NCBI RefSeq assembly: GCF_014200455.1
Contig: NZ_JACHBW010000001.1
Span: 62,001 to 126,000 of the forward strand
DNA: 64,000 bases
From: Paraburkholderia bannensis
GTDB lineage: Bacteria > Pseudomonadota > Gammaproteobacteria > Burkholderiales > Burkholderiaceae
Direction of reading: 5' to 3'
Part shown: piece by piece, positions 1 to 7,568 of the stretch
Layout: each line of letters starts with the position of its first letter
Position numbering within the stretch: position 1 is the stretch's first letter
Notes under the pieces: model-generated
What the model saw: only the letters and a program-made list of their open reading frames with translations
The model's database searches: none
Told to the model about the DNA's origin: nothing
Position numbers and translations under genes: made by a program

Positions 1-1238
1 CGCACGGGATCGATTTCGGTGATTTTCAGGCAAAAGCACACGACCGAATTGGCCGCCGAGCCGCGCCCCTGGCAGAGGATCTTCTGCTCGCGCGCGAAGC
101 GCACGATGTCGTGTACGGTCAGGAAGTATTTCTCGTATTTCAGCTCGGTGATGAGCGTGAGTTCCTGCTCGATCTGGCTTTCGCGCTTTGTCGTCATGCC
201 GTCGGGCCAGCGCTCGGCCGCGCCCTGCATCACCAGCTTGCGCAGCCAGGTGGCGGGCGTCTCGTCGGCGGGCACCAGCTCTTCGGGATATTCGTAGGCC
301 AGTTCGCCCAGGTCGAAGGTGCAGCGGCGCGCGACCTCCAGCGTCGCATCGAGCGTATCGCGCGGATAGAGCGCGCTCAGCCGCACGCGCGAGCGCAGAT
401 GACGTTCCGCATTCGGCTCCAGCGCCCGCCCGCACGACGCGAGCGGCTTGCCGATGCGCACCGCGCTCAACGTGTCCTGCAAGGGCTTGCGCGAGCGCGC
501 ATGCATCAGCACGCCGCCCGCCGCGACGAGCGGCAAGCCGCTTTCCTGCGAGACGTGGCGCAGCACTTCGATCTGCGTATCGTCGCCGCCGGCCTGCCAG
601 AGTTCGAGCGCGAGCCACGCGCGCCCGCTCGCGAAGCCCGCGAGCCAGTGCGCGGCGCGCAGCGTCTGCGCGAGCGTGGCGGTGCGCTGCGGCACCAGCA
701 GCAGCACGCAGTCGCGCAGATGGCGAAGATGCGTGAAATCGGCTTGCGGATCGGTGAGATGGGCCTGCGGATCGGTGAAATCCGCGGGATGGAGGCGGTA
801 GTGGCCTTTGTCCGCCCGCGAGCGCGCGAGCGTGATCAGCTCGCAGAGATTGCCGTAGCCCTCGCGGTTCATCGCGATCGCGATGAGGGTGCAGAACGGC
901 TCATTATTTTCATCGACGAGATTCAGTTCGCTGCCAATCAGCAGTTGCAGCGAGGGGACGAAGGGCGTGGCGCGCGCGTCGGCTTCGTGGGCCTTGCGGC
1001 GCGCCTCGTCGAAATCCCTGAGCGCGCTCCAGGCGCGCACGACGCCCGCGAACGAGCACTCGTCGGTGATGGCGAGCGCGCTGTAGCCGTGCTGGATCGC
1101 CTGCTCGACCAGCTCGTTCGGGCGCGACGCGCCGCGCAGGAACGTGAAGTTGGTGAGACAGTGCAGCTCCGCATACTCCGGCAACTGCGCCGGTGATGGT
1201 TGCGCGGGCAACGAGGCGCCCGCTCCACGATTAGACAT
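1..1238 (-). CDS. dnaE2: Error-prone DNA polymerase DnaE2, N-terminal part (runs off the window)
   Basis: Reading the minus strand from an ATG at 1238 gives about 412 codons with no stop, so the gene continues past the left edge. The protein begins MSNRGAGASLPAQ and contains an N-terminal PHP-type region (YAELHCLTNFTFLRGAS at about residues 22-38, then AITDECSFAG). The end of the visible part carries GRGSAANSVVCFC, the conserved start of the polymerase palm in C-family polymerases. DnaE2 is the catalytic polymerase of the ImuA-ImuB-DnaE2 damage-tolerance mutasome. It starts 15 nt after the imuB stop, so it is the third gene of that operon. Residues around 150-163 contain a short duplication (TDPQAHL/TDPQADF). 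A housekeeping DnaE is the alternative, but the imuAB context argues for DnaE2. Confidence 0.93.
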   Translation of the reverse strand, partial: MSNRGAGASLPAQPSPAQLPEYAELHCLTNFTFLRGASRPNELVEQAIQHGYSALAITDECSFAGVVRAWSALRDFDEARRKAHEADARATPFVPSLQLLIGSELNLVDENNEPFCTLIAIAMNREGYGNLCELITLARSRADKGHYRLHPADFTDPQAHLTDPQADFTHLRHLRDCVLLLVPQRTATLAQTLRAAHWLAGFASGRAWLALELWQAGGDDTQIEVLRHVSQESGLPLVAAGGVLMHARSRKPLQDTLSAVRIGKPLASCGRALEPNAERHLRSRVRLSALYPRDTLDATLEVARRCTFDLGELAYEYPEELVPADETPATWLRKLVMQGAAERWPDGMTTKRESQIEQELTLITELKYEKYFLTVHDIVRFAREQKILCQGRGSAANSVVCFCLKITEIDPV

Positions 1239-1253
1239 GACGCGTTCAGAAAA

Positions 1254-2888
1254 TCAGCCAAACAAGCCCTGCAGATACCACTGGCCGCCGATGCGCTCAC
1301 GGTAGAGCCAGAACATGCGGCCCTGGTCGTCGGCGGCCACGTAGTAATCGCGCCCGACGCCCTCGCCGTCCCACCAGCCCGCCTCGATGCGCTCGGTGCG
1401 CGTGAGCGTCTTGAGCGGACGCCGATACACCGGCCGGTCGTCGCGCGTGGCCAGCCTGAGCGGCTTTTCGAGCAGCCACGCCGGACGCGGCTGAGCCGGC
1501 AACGGCACTTCAGGCAGATCGAAGGCGCTCTGCACCGGCGCGCGGTCTTCCTGTGCCGCGGCCTGCACACTCGACTTGCGCGATTTGCGCGGGGCCTGGC
1601 GGCGCGCGGGTGCCCGCGCAGGTGCACGATACGTTCGCGCCGACATCGCATGCTCGGGCCGATGGTCGTCCTCGACGAACAGCTGCAACACGTTCTGCTC
1701 GCCAATACGCGCGCCGATGCGCTCGAACAGCTGCGCCAGCGATGCATCCGACGCCTCGGGCGAGGGGAACAGCGTGTCGGTGGGCGGCGCGTACTCGCAC
1801 ACCTGATCGGCGACCAGCGCAAGGCCGATCACGGGCGCAATCAACTCGGTCTGGTTGAGCTTTTCGCGCAGCAGCCACAGCAGATGGTCGGCGTCGCGCG
1901 AAGGCGCAGCCCACGTGAGCCGCAAGCTCGACGTGCGCGGCGCATGGCGCGACGCCAGTTCGTGCTCCAGACGCAGCTCGAAGCCGCTCAACGCGCCATA
2001 TTGCACGGCGAGCCAGCCCGCCAGCTGCAGCACGAGACGGCGCGCGGCGAACAGCAGCGCTTCGGCGCTTTCCACGCGCGCCTGCAATTCGAGCGACGCA
2101 TGAAACGACGGCGGCGCGGCGAACCACGCGCGCGGATCGGGCGTCTCGCCGCGCGCCTGCGCGAGCCACACGAGCACGTCATCGCCGAAGCGGCGCACGA
2201 TGCCGTCGCGCGGCAGGCGCCGCAGGTCGCCCAGCGTCGCGCAGCCGATCTGCGTGAGCGCATGTTCGTGCTGCGCGGCGAACGGCGCGAGCGTGACCGG
2301 CAAGGCGTCGAGTGCGCGCGCGAGCGTGCTGTCCTTGAGCACGTGGAAGCGCCGCACAGCATGCGCGCCTGCGCTTGCATGCGCCTGCGCCAGCGTCCAC
2401 GCGCCCCACGCGGTAGGCGCGCAGGCGATGCGCGCGGCGTGGCCGCAGCCGGCCACCGTGGCCTTGACCCTGGCGAGCAGCGCACGCACGCCGCCGAACA
2501 GGCGCAAGCCTGAGCCGACTTCGAGCAATAGCGTAGGCGACTGCTGCGCCTGCGCGAGCGAGACCTTCGGCGTATAGGCGAGCAACGCGAGCGCGAGCGC
2601 CTCGAACGCGCGCGTTTCGCACGCCGCGTCCGGTTCGAGCAGCACGAGGCCTGGCGCGAGCGCGAGAGCGTGTGCGCGCGCGCTGCCAGGCTGCACGCCC
2701 AGGCGAAACGCATCGCGATCGGCGATCAGGATGCGCGCGTGATCGGCGAGCGCGTAGCAGCGTTCGGGCTGGCCTGCATCGCTCTGCCCTGCAACCCGCG
2801 TCTCGCCCTCACACGACCCGGGCGACGGAAGCGGCGGCCTGACGGCCTCCAGCGGCAACAACGGCAAGGTGACGGCGATCCACAGCAT
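1254..2888 (-). CDS. imuB: ImuB, Y-family polymerase-like mutasome protein
   Basis: A 544-residue Y-family DNA polymerase homologue that, in characterised systems, acts as the hub linking ImuA, DnaE2 and the beta clamp rather than as an active polymerase. I start it at the ATG at 2888 (MLWIAVTLPLLPLEAV), which matches how this family begins; the open frame extends to 3020 but the extra 44 residues are Arg/Ser-rich and lie inside imuA. The body shows the UmuC-like core (LADHARILIADRDAF, then a helix-hairpin-helix-like stretch GCATLGDLRRLPRDGIVRRFGDD split over about residues 215-240). A basic, Ala/Arg/Lys-rich linker follows near residue 430. The C-terminal tail resembles the family's conserved end (ERIEAGWWDGEGVGRDYYVA). 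It overlaps imuA by 80 bp in another frame. Confidence 0.93.
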   Translation of the reverse strand: MLWIAVTLPLLPLEAVRPPLPSPGSCEGETRVAGQSDAGQPERCYALADHARILIADRDAFRLGVQPGSARAHALALAPGLVLLEPDAACETRAFEALALALLAYTPKVSLAQAQQSPTLLLEVGSGLRLFGGVRALLARVKATVAGCGHAARIACAPTAWGAWTLAQAHASAGAHAVRRFHVLKDSTLARALDALPVTLAPFAAQHEHALTQIGCATLGDLRRLPRDGIVRRFGDDVLVWLAQARGETPDPRAWFAAPPSFHASLELQARVESAEALLFAARRLVLQLAGWLAVQYGALSGFELRLEHELASRHAPRTSSLRLTWAAPSRDADHLLWLLREKLNQTELIAPVIGLALVADQVCEYAPPTDTLFPSPEASDASLAQLFERIGARIGEQNVLQLFVEDDHRPEHAMSARTYRAPARAPARRQAPRKSRKSSVQAAAQEDRAPVQSAFDLPEVPLPAQPRPAWLLEKPLRLATRDDRPVYRRPLKTLTRTERIEAGWWDGEGVGRDYYVAADDQGRMFWLYRERIGGQWYLQGLFG

Positions 2889-3627
2889 GATTGATCCCGG
2901 GCCACGGCATGACCGGCGCTGCGCCCGGCTGGGGCAGCACCGACTCCTGCAGCGGCAAAGTGACGACGAGTGGCTGGGCGGGCGGCGGCCCGCGGCGCTT
3001 GAAAATATCGATGCAGACACCGGTGTGCTGCATCCATTCGCGGCGATTCAGACGCGTATCCGCTACGGGCGGCGGCACCGGCGTGCAGACCATGCGCAGC
3101 GGCGCGGGCGACGACTGGCTGCGCGCCGCTGGCGCTCGCATCAGAAAGGCCAGCGCCTGCGAATCCTGAGCGGCGACCTGCAGACGGCGCAGCACGTCGG
3201 CGCGCGCCTTCGGTTGCCACAGCATCACCGCGCCGATGCCGTCCTGCTTGAGCGCCTGCTCGGCGGCCCACGGCGCTTTGTCCTCGCCCGCGCGGATCCA
3301 GACGAGGCGATCGAGCGCGATCCCCCACGCTTCGAGTGCGCACGCATAGGGCCGCCACGGCGGCGCGACCAGCAGCACATATCGCCCCTGTGCGGTGAGC
3401 GCGCGCACCGCAGGCGCAACCAGACGCATCTCGCCGATGCCGCCCTGCTCCACCAGCAGCTCGGTCAGGCTGCCCGACGGCCAGCCCGCGCCGGGCAGCA
3501 GCGCATCGAGCGCGGCATGGCCGCTCGACACCGTGCGCATGCCCGCGCCCCCAAGCTGATTGCCCTGCCAGATCCGGCTTTGCAGCCGGGGCGGCAGTGT
3601 TGCCGCTAGCTGGAGTGCTGCTGCCAT
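2809..3627 (-). CDS. imuA: ImuA, RecA-like mutasome accessory protein
   Basis: A 272-residue protein of the ImuA (SulA/RecA-like) family, first gene of the SOS-inducible imuA-imuB-dnaE2 operon. ImuA works with ImuB and DnaE2 in damage-induced mutagenesis. Visible family features are the N-terminal WQGNQLG segment, a P-loop-position element PGAGWPSGSLTELL (about residues 46-59) and IRAGEDKAPWAAEQAL. The start at the ATG at 3627 gives [16 protein letters not shown]; the frame is open to 3852, but that upstream part contains the LexA operator and reads as non-coding. The last 80 bp also encode the first 26 residues of ImuB in a different frame. Confidence 0.9.
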   Translation of the reverse strand: MAAALQLAATLPPRLQSRIWQGNQLGGAGMRTVSSGHAALDALLPGAGWPSGSLTELLVEQGGIGEMRLVAPAVRALTAQGRYVLLVAPPWRPYACALEAWGIALDRLVWIRAGEDKAPWAAEQALKQDGIGAVMLWQPKARADVLRRLQVAAQDSQALAFLMRAPAARSQSSPAPLRMVCTPVPPPVADTRLNRREWMQHTGVCIDIFKRRGPPPAQPLVVTLPLQESVLPQPGAAPVMPWPGINHAVDRRHLAVVAAGGRQAAASVARVV

Positions 3628-3723
3628 GATCGCGCTCTGAAAAAAGAAAACAGGAAGCCCTGCCCAACGCTGGATGGGGCATGACGAGGACGAGGCATCG
3701 TCGCATCGAGCGACAACGCCACC

Positions 3724-3739
3724 CTGTATATTTATACAG
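3724..3739. promoter_or_regulatory. LexA (SOS) operator upstream of imuA
   Basis: The sequence CTGTATATTTATACAG is a perfect CTGT-N8-ACAG dyad with an alternating A/T centre, one base from the ideal CTGTATATATATACAG. It ends about 97 bp upstream of the imuA ATG. A -10-like TATAAA on the minus strand lies inside the box, so LexA would sit on the promoter. This predicts SOS induction of imuA-imuB-dnaE2. Confidence 0.92.
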
Positions 3740-3823
3740 TATTCAGGAGGTTTCCTGGAAGGAGGTTTTTGGGGGACGGGTTCGGTGCATTGAGCGTATA
3801 AAAACCGCCCGATGCAAACCCAT

Positions 3824-3853
3824 TTGACGCGGCTCGCAAAGAGACGATACAAT
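3824..3853 (+). promoter_or_regulatory. Sigma-70 promoter for tRNA-Pro
   Basis: TTGACG (3824-3829), an 18-bp spacer, then TACAAT (3848-3853). Initiation would fall near 3860, five bases before the tRNA. Confidence 0.75.
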
Positions 3854-3864
3854 CCACGATTCGT

Positions 3865-3941
3865 CGGAGCGTAGCGCAGCCTGGTAGCGCATCTGATTTG
3901 GGATCAGAGGGTCGTAGGTTCGAATCCTATCGCTCCGACCA
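3865..3941 (+). tRNA. tRNA-Pro(TGG)
   Basis: 77 nt with an encoded CCA end. The acceptor stem CGGAGCG (3865-3871) pairs with CGCTCCG (3931-3937). The anticodon loop TTTGGGA sits between CTGAT and ATCAG, giving anticodon TGG. The T-arm contains GGTTCGAATCC. Confidence 0.97.
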
Positions 3942-3951
3942 GCAATACCGA

Positions 3952-3985
3952 GGGGTTACACGCCATTGGCCTGTAGCCCCTTTTT
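3952..3985 (+). terminator. Rho-independent terminator after tRNA-Pro
   Basis: GGGGTTACA (3952-3960) pairs with TGTAGCCCC (3972-3980, one T:G pair), followed by five T and more T-rich sequence. It sits 10 nt after the tRNA CCA end. Confidence 0.8.
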
Positions 3986-4212
3986 CATTTTCTCCCGCCC
4001 GGTCGCCATCAACCTCGGACCTCGCCCGGAGAAACGCGGAAAGCACGCCCAGGCGCAGCCTTGCCCGGCTGCTTCCCGCCAGACAAAGTTCAAGCAAACG
4101 GCCTCAAGCAAACGGCCGGCTTCGTTCCCGCTGGGCCACCGGCGGATCCAGCCGGCGAGCTTATAAAATACAGATCGGCCACGATTCCCGTGGCGACCGC
4201 ACCCTGGCACCC

Positions 4213-5835
4213 ATGTTACGTCTATCCGAAGTCAAACTCCCCCTCGACCACGCCGAAAGCGAGCTTGAAGCCGCGATTCGGGGACGCCTTGCGGACCTCG
4301 GCGTAGCGAAAGACGCGCTCATCCGCTACACCGTCTTTCGCCGCGCGCACGACGCCCGCAAGCGCTCGGATATCAAGCTGACCTATATCGTCGATATCGA
4401 GGTCCAGGACGAGGCGAAGGTGCTCAGGCAGATCGCCGGCAAGCCGCATTGCGGGGTGACGCCGGACATGACCTACCGGTTCGTGGCGAAGGCGCCGGAA
4501 CATTCGACGCGCCCGCGTCCGGTGGTGATCGGCATGGGGCCGTGCGGCCTGTTCGCGGGGCTGATCCTCGCGCAGATGGGTTTCAGGCCGATCATCCTCG
4601 AACGCGGCAAGGCCGTGCGCGAGCGCACCAAGGACACCTTTGGCCTGTGGCGTAAATCCGTGCTGAACCCGGAATCGAACGTGCAGTTCGGCGAAGGCGG
4701 CGCGGGCACGTTCTCGGACGGCAAGCTCTACAGCCAGATCAAGGATCCCCACCACTACGGCCGCAAGGTGCTGGAGGAGTTCGTCAAGGCCGGCGCGCCG
4801 GAAGACATCCTGTATCTGAGCCGCCCGCACATCGGCACGTTCCGTCTCGTGAGCATGGTCGAAAAGATGCGCGCCACCATCCATGAACTGGGCGGCGAAG
4901 TGCGCTTCGAAACCCGCGTCGAAGATATCGAGATCGAAAACGGCAAGGTGCGCGCGCTCCAGCTCTCGAACGGCGAGACGCTGCCGTGCGATCACGTCGT
5001 ACTGGCTGTCGGCCACAGCGCGCGCGATACGTTCCAGATGCTTCACGAGCGCGGCGTGTTCATGGAGGCCAAGCCGTTCTCGCTGGGCTTCCGTATCGAG
5101 CATCCGCAGGGTGTGATCGATCGCAGCCGCTTCGGCAAGTTCGCGGGCCACAAGGAGCTGGGCGCAGCCGACTACAAGGTCGTGCACCACGCCAACAATG
5201 GCCGCGCGGTCTACAGCTTCTGCATGTGTCCGGGCGGCACGGTGGTCGCGGCCACTTCGGAGCCGGGTCGCGTGGTCACCAACGGCATGAGCCAGTACTC
5301 GCGCGCCGAACGCAACGCGAATGCGGGCATCGTCGTCGGCATTACGCCTGAGGATTATCCGGGCGGCCCGCTCGCCGGCATCGCGTTCCAGCGCAAGTGG
5401 GAAGAGCGCGCGTTCGAACTCGGCGGCAGCAACTATCAGGCGCCGGGCCAGCTGGTGGGCGACTTCATCGCTGGGCGGCCGTCGACCTCGCTGGGCTCCG
5501 TGGTGCCGTCGTACAAGCCGGGCGTGACGCCGACCGATCTGAGCACGGCGCTGCCCGATTACGTGATCGAAGCGATCCGCGAAGCGCTGCCGCAGCTCGA
5601 CAAGAAGATCAACGGCTTCGCCATGCACGACGCCGTGCTGACCGGCGTGGAGACGCGTACGTCGTCGCCGCTGCGCATTCGCCGCAAGGACAACTACCAG
5701 AGCATGAACGTCGAGGGGCTGTATCCGGCCGGCGAAGGCGCGGGCTATGCCGGTGGGATCTATTCGGCGGCGATCGACGGCATCGAAGTGGCGCAGGCGG
5801 TGGCGCTCGACATGGTGTCGGGCGGCGCGGCCTGA
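4213..5835 (+). CDS. FAD-dependent dehydrogenase (COG2509-type NAD(P)/FAD oxidoreductase)
   Basis: A 540-residue flavoprotein of the uncharacterised FAD-dependent dehydrogenase group. The dinucleotide-binding motif VVIGMGPCGLFAG lies at about residues 104-116, followed by an acidic strand end (IILERGKAVRERTKD) that would bind the FAD ribose. A second nucleotide motif region has VVLAVGHSARDTF, and the C-terminal FAD loop reads GLYPAGEGAGYAGGI. About 100 residues precede the Rossmann fold, as in this family. The substrate is not known for the family. The start at 4213 (MLRLSEVKLPLDHAE) is preferred over upstream starts because the sequence before it looks non-coding and includes the tRNA terminator. 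SixA follows 102 bp downstream on the same strand. Confidence 0.88.
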   Translation: MLRLSEVKLPLDHAESELEAAIRGRLADLGVAKDALIRYTVFRRAHDARKRSDIKLTYIVDIEVQDEAKVLRQIAGKPHCGVTPDMTYRFVAKAPEHSTRPRPVVIGMGPCGLFAGLILAQMGFRPIILERGKAVRERTKDTFGLWRKSVLNPESNVQFGEGGAGTFSDGKLYSQIKDPHHYGRKVLEEFVKAGAPEDILYLSRPHIGTFRLVSMVEKMRATIHELGGEVRFETRVEDIEIENGKVRALQLSNGETLPCDHVVLAVGHSARDTFQMLHERGVFMEAKPFSLGFRIEHPQGVIDRSRFGKFAGHKELGAADYKVVHHANNGRAVYSFCMCPGGTVVAATSEPGRVVTNGMSQYSRAERNANAGIVVGITPEDYPGGPLAGIAFQRKWEERAFELGGSNYQAPGQLVGDFIAGRPSTSLGSVVPSYKPGVTPTDLSTALPDYVIEAIREALPQLDKKINGFAMHDAVLTGVETRTSSPLRIRRKDNYQSMNVEGLYPAGEGAGYAGGIYSAAIDGIEVAQAVALDMVSGGAA

Positions 5836-5937
5836 TCCGTGCGCAACGAGGAGAACGCAGGAATCGAGGGGAATGCCTGACACTGCCCGGCCTTGCCCTC
5901 CTCCTACAATGACGCCATCCCTCCAGGAGAGCCGCTT

Positions 5938-6417
5938 ATGAACCTCATCCTCTGGCGCCACGCCGAAGCCGAGGAGATCGCCGCGAGCGATCTCGCCCGC
6001 CAGCTCACCACGCGCGGGCGCAAGCAGGCCCAGAATGTCGCGCGCTGGCTGCGCACGCGCCTGCCCGAAGACGCCGTGATCCTGGCGAGTCCCGCCGCGC
6101 GCACCATGCAGACCGCCGAAGCGCTCACCGATCAATACCGCGTGGTGCGCGAGATCGCCCCCAACGCCAGCGTCGAAGCCGTGCTGGAGGCCGCTGGCTG
6201 GCCCGAGGGCATCGCCTCGACCGTGGTGGTGGTCGGCCATCAGCCGACCCTTGGCGAGGTGCTGGCCACGCTGCTGGGCAACGAAACGAACAGCGACGGC
6301 AGCGTGCGCCGCAGCTGGCCCGTCAAAAAGTCGGGCGTCTACTGGATCAAGAGCCGCGAGCGCAACGGCGACGGCGAAGCCGTCCTGTTCGCCGCCATCA
6401 CACCCGAGCTCGTTTAA
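5938..6417 (+). CDS. sixA: SixA-type phosphohistidine phosphatase
   Basis: A 159-residue histidine-phosphatase-superfamily protein. The catalytic RHAEAEE motif (Arg7-His8) is at the extreme N-terminus (MNLILWRHAE), and the second conserved His lies in VVVGHQPTLGEVL. SixA removes phosphate from phosphohistidine; in E. coli its targets are phosphorelay or nitrogen-PTS proteins. Length matches the family. The start is supported by AGGAGA about 9 nt upstream of the ATG. No histidine phosphorelay partner is adjacent, so the substrate here is unknown. Confidence 0.9.
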   Translation: MNLILWRHAEAEEIAASDLARQLTTRGRKQAQNVARWLRTRLPEDAVILASPAARTMQTAEALTDQYRVVREIAPNASVEAVLEAAGWPEGIASTVVVVGHQPTLGEVLATLLGNETNSDGSVRRSWPVKKSGVYWIKSRERNGDGEAVLFAAITPELV

Positions 6418-6560
6418 AGCAGCCCGCGTCGCATCGCCCCCACACCTCGCGCCGCCTTCCGTGCGGCGTGCATCTGGCCTCCCTCGCGAACGCACACACG
6501 CCCGCCCAGCAAGCCTCGCGCGGGCGGCAGCCGTGCTCCGGCCCCAGCTGGCTTACAGCG

Positions 6561-6599
6561 CGTCATCGAATCGTCATTGCGTTTTCATGGAACCGTAAC
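6561..6599 (+). promoter_or_regulatory. Tandem Pho-box-like repeats upstream of olsB
   Basis: Four hexamers start exactly 11 bp apart: CGTCAT (6561), CGTCAT (6572), TTTCAT (6583) and CGTAAC (6594). PhoB dimers bind 11-bp direct repeats with a TGTCAT-like core, so this is laid out as two adjacent boxes. A weak -10-like TACATT follows at 6610-6615, about 10 bp after the last repeat, the usual PhoB promoter geometry. The olsB ATG is at 6652. Confidence 0.65.
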
Positions 6600-6651
6600 C
6601 CCGGCTTACTACATTGCCGGGAAAGTTCCTTTACCTTTGACAGGACGCCCC

Positions 6652-7470
6652 ATGCGAGATCTGCCGACGCCCTCCCTGCCGTTCGCCTTGAGCAGTTTCG
6701 AGTCGACCCGGAGTCTGCCGCGTGCCGAAGAAACGGTCACCCCGCAGCACCGGCTGCAGGTAACCTGGGCTCGCACTGACGAAGAACTGCGCGAGGCGCA
6801 ACGTCTGCGCTACCGCGTGTTCGCCGAGGAAATGGGCGCACGTCTGTCAGGCCCGGCGGGCCTCGATGTCGACGTCTTCGACAACTACTGCGATCACCTG
6901 CTGGTGCGCGACCTCGACACGCTCAAGGTCGTCGGCACCTATCGCGTGCTGCCGCCGCACCAGGCCACGCGCATCGGCCGCCTGTACGCGGAAAGCGAAT
7001 TCGACGTCTCGCGTCTGGCGCATCTGCGCCCGAAGATGGTCGAAGTGGGCCGCTCGTGCGTGCATCCCGACTACCGCAGCGGCTCGGTCATCATGTCGCT
7101 GTGGGGCGGTCTGGGCGCCTACATGAAGCACAACGGCTACGAGACGATGCTGGGCTGCGCTAGCGTGGCGATGGTCGACGGCGGCCACTACGCGGCCAAC
7201 CTGTACAGCTCGCTGGGTGCAAGCGCGCTGACGGACCCCGAATACCGCGCGTTCCCGCACACGCCGCTGCCCGTCGAGGAACTGCGCACCGGCGCGTCGG
7301 CCGTGCCGCCGCCGCTCATCAAGGGCTATCTGCGCCTGGGCGCGAAGATCTGCGGCGCACCGGCCTGGGATCCCGATTTCAATACCGCCGACTTCCTCAC
7401 GCTGTTCCGCCTCTCGGACATCAACGAACGATACGCGCGCCACTTCCTGGGCGACGCAGCGGGCCGCTAA
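6652..7470 (+). CDS. olsB: Ornithine N-acyltransferase OlsB (GNAT-fold, hemolysin-like)
   Basis: A 272-residue protein of the OlsB/PlsC-partner N-acyltransferase family. OlsB transfers a 3-hydroxyacyl chain from acyl-ACP to the alpha-amino group of ornithine, giving lyso-ornithine lipid, the first step to phosphorus-free ornithine lipids. Family signatures are EAQRLRYRVFAEEMGA (about residues 50-65), DVFDNYCDHLLVRD, VGTYRVLPP and EVGRSCVHPDYRSG. The ATG at 6652 has AGGA about 8 nt upstream; the in-frame ATG at 6577 lies within the predicted PhoB site and is rejected. The O-acyltransferase OlsA is not in this window. The preceding Pho-like repeats suggest induction by phosphate starvation, as known for olsB in rhizobia. 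Confidence 0.87.
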   Translation: MRDLPTPSLPFALSSFESTRSLPRAEETVTPQHRLQVTWARTDEELREAQRLRYRVFAEEMGARLSGPAGLDVDVFDNYCDHLLVRDLDTLKVVGTYRVLPPHQATRIGRLYAESEFDVSRLAHLRPKMVEVGRSCVHPDYRSGSVIMSLWGGLGAYMKHNGYETMLGCASVAMVDGGHYAANLYSSLGASALTDPEYRAFPHTPLPVEELRTGASAVPPPLIKGYLRLGAKICGAPAWDPDFNTADFLTLFRLSDINERYARHFLGDAAGR

Positions 7471-7510
7471 TCCACATCCGAGGCCTGGGCAGCAACGCAG
7501 GCCTCAAAAG

Positions 7511-7545
7511 CAATGCCCGGCGCTCAGGCCGGGCATTGTCGTTTC
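7511..7545 (+). terminator. Terminator-like hairpin after olsB
   Basis: CAATGCCCGG (7511-7520) pairs perfectly with CCGGGCATTG (7529-7538), followed by TCGTTTCT. It lies 40 bp after the olsB stop and just before the convergent end of ppx. Confidence 0.7.
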
Positions 7546-7568
7546 TGGATCAAGCCAAACTCGTCGGC

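Noticed and set aside
2889..3020. N-terminal extension of ImuB to the first in-frame ATG
   Set aside because: The extra 44 residues are Arg/Ser-rich and family members start at MLW; the region encodes ImuA in another frame.
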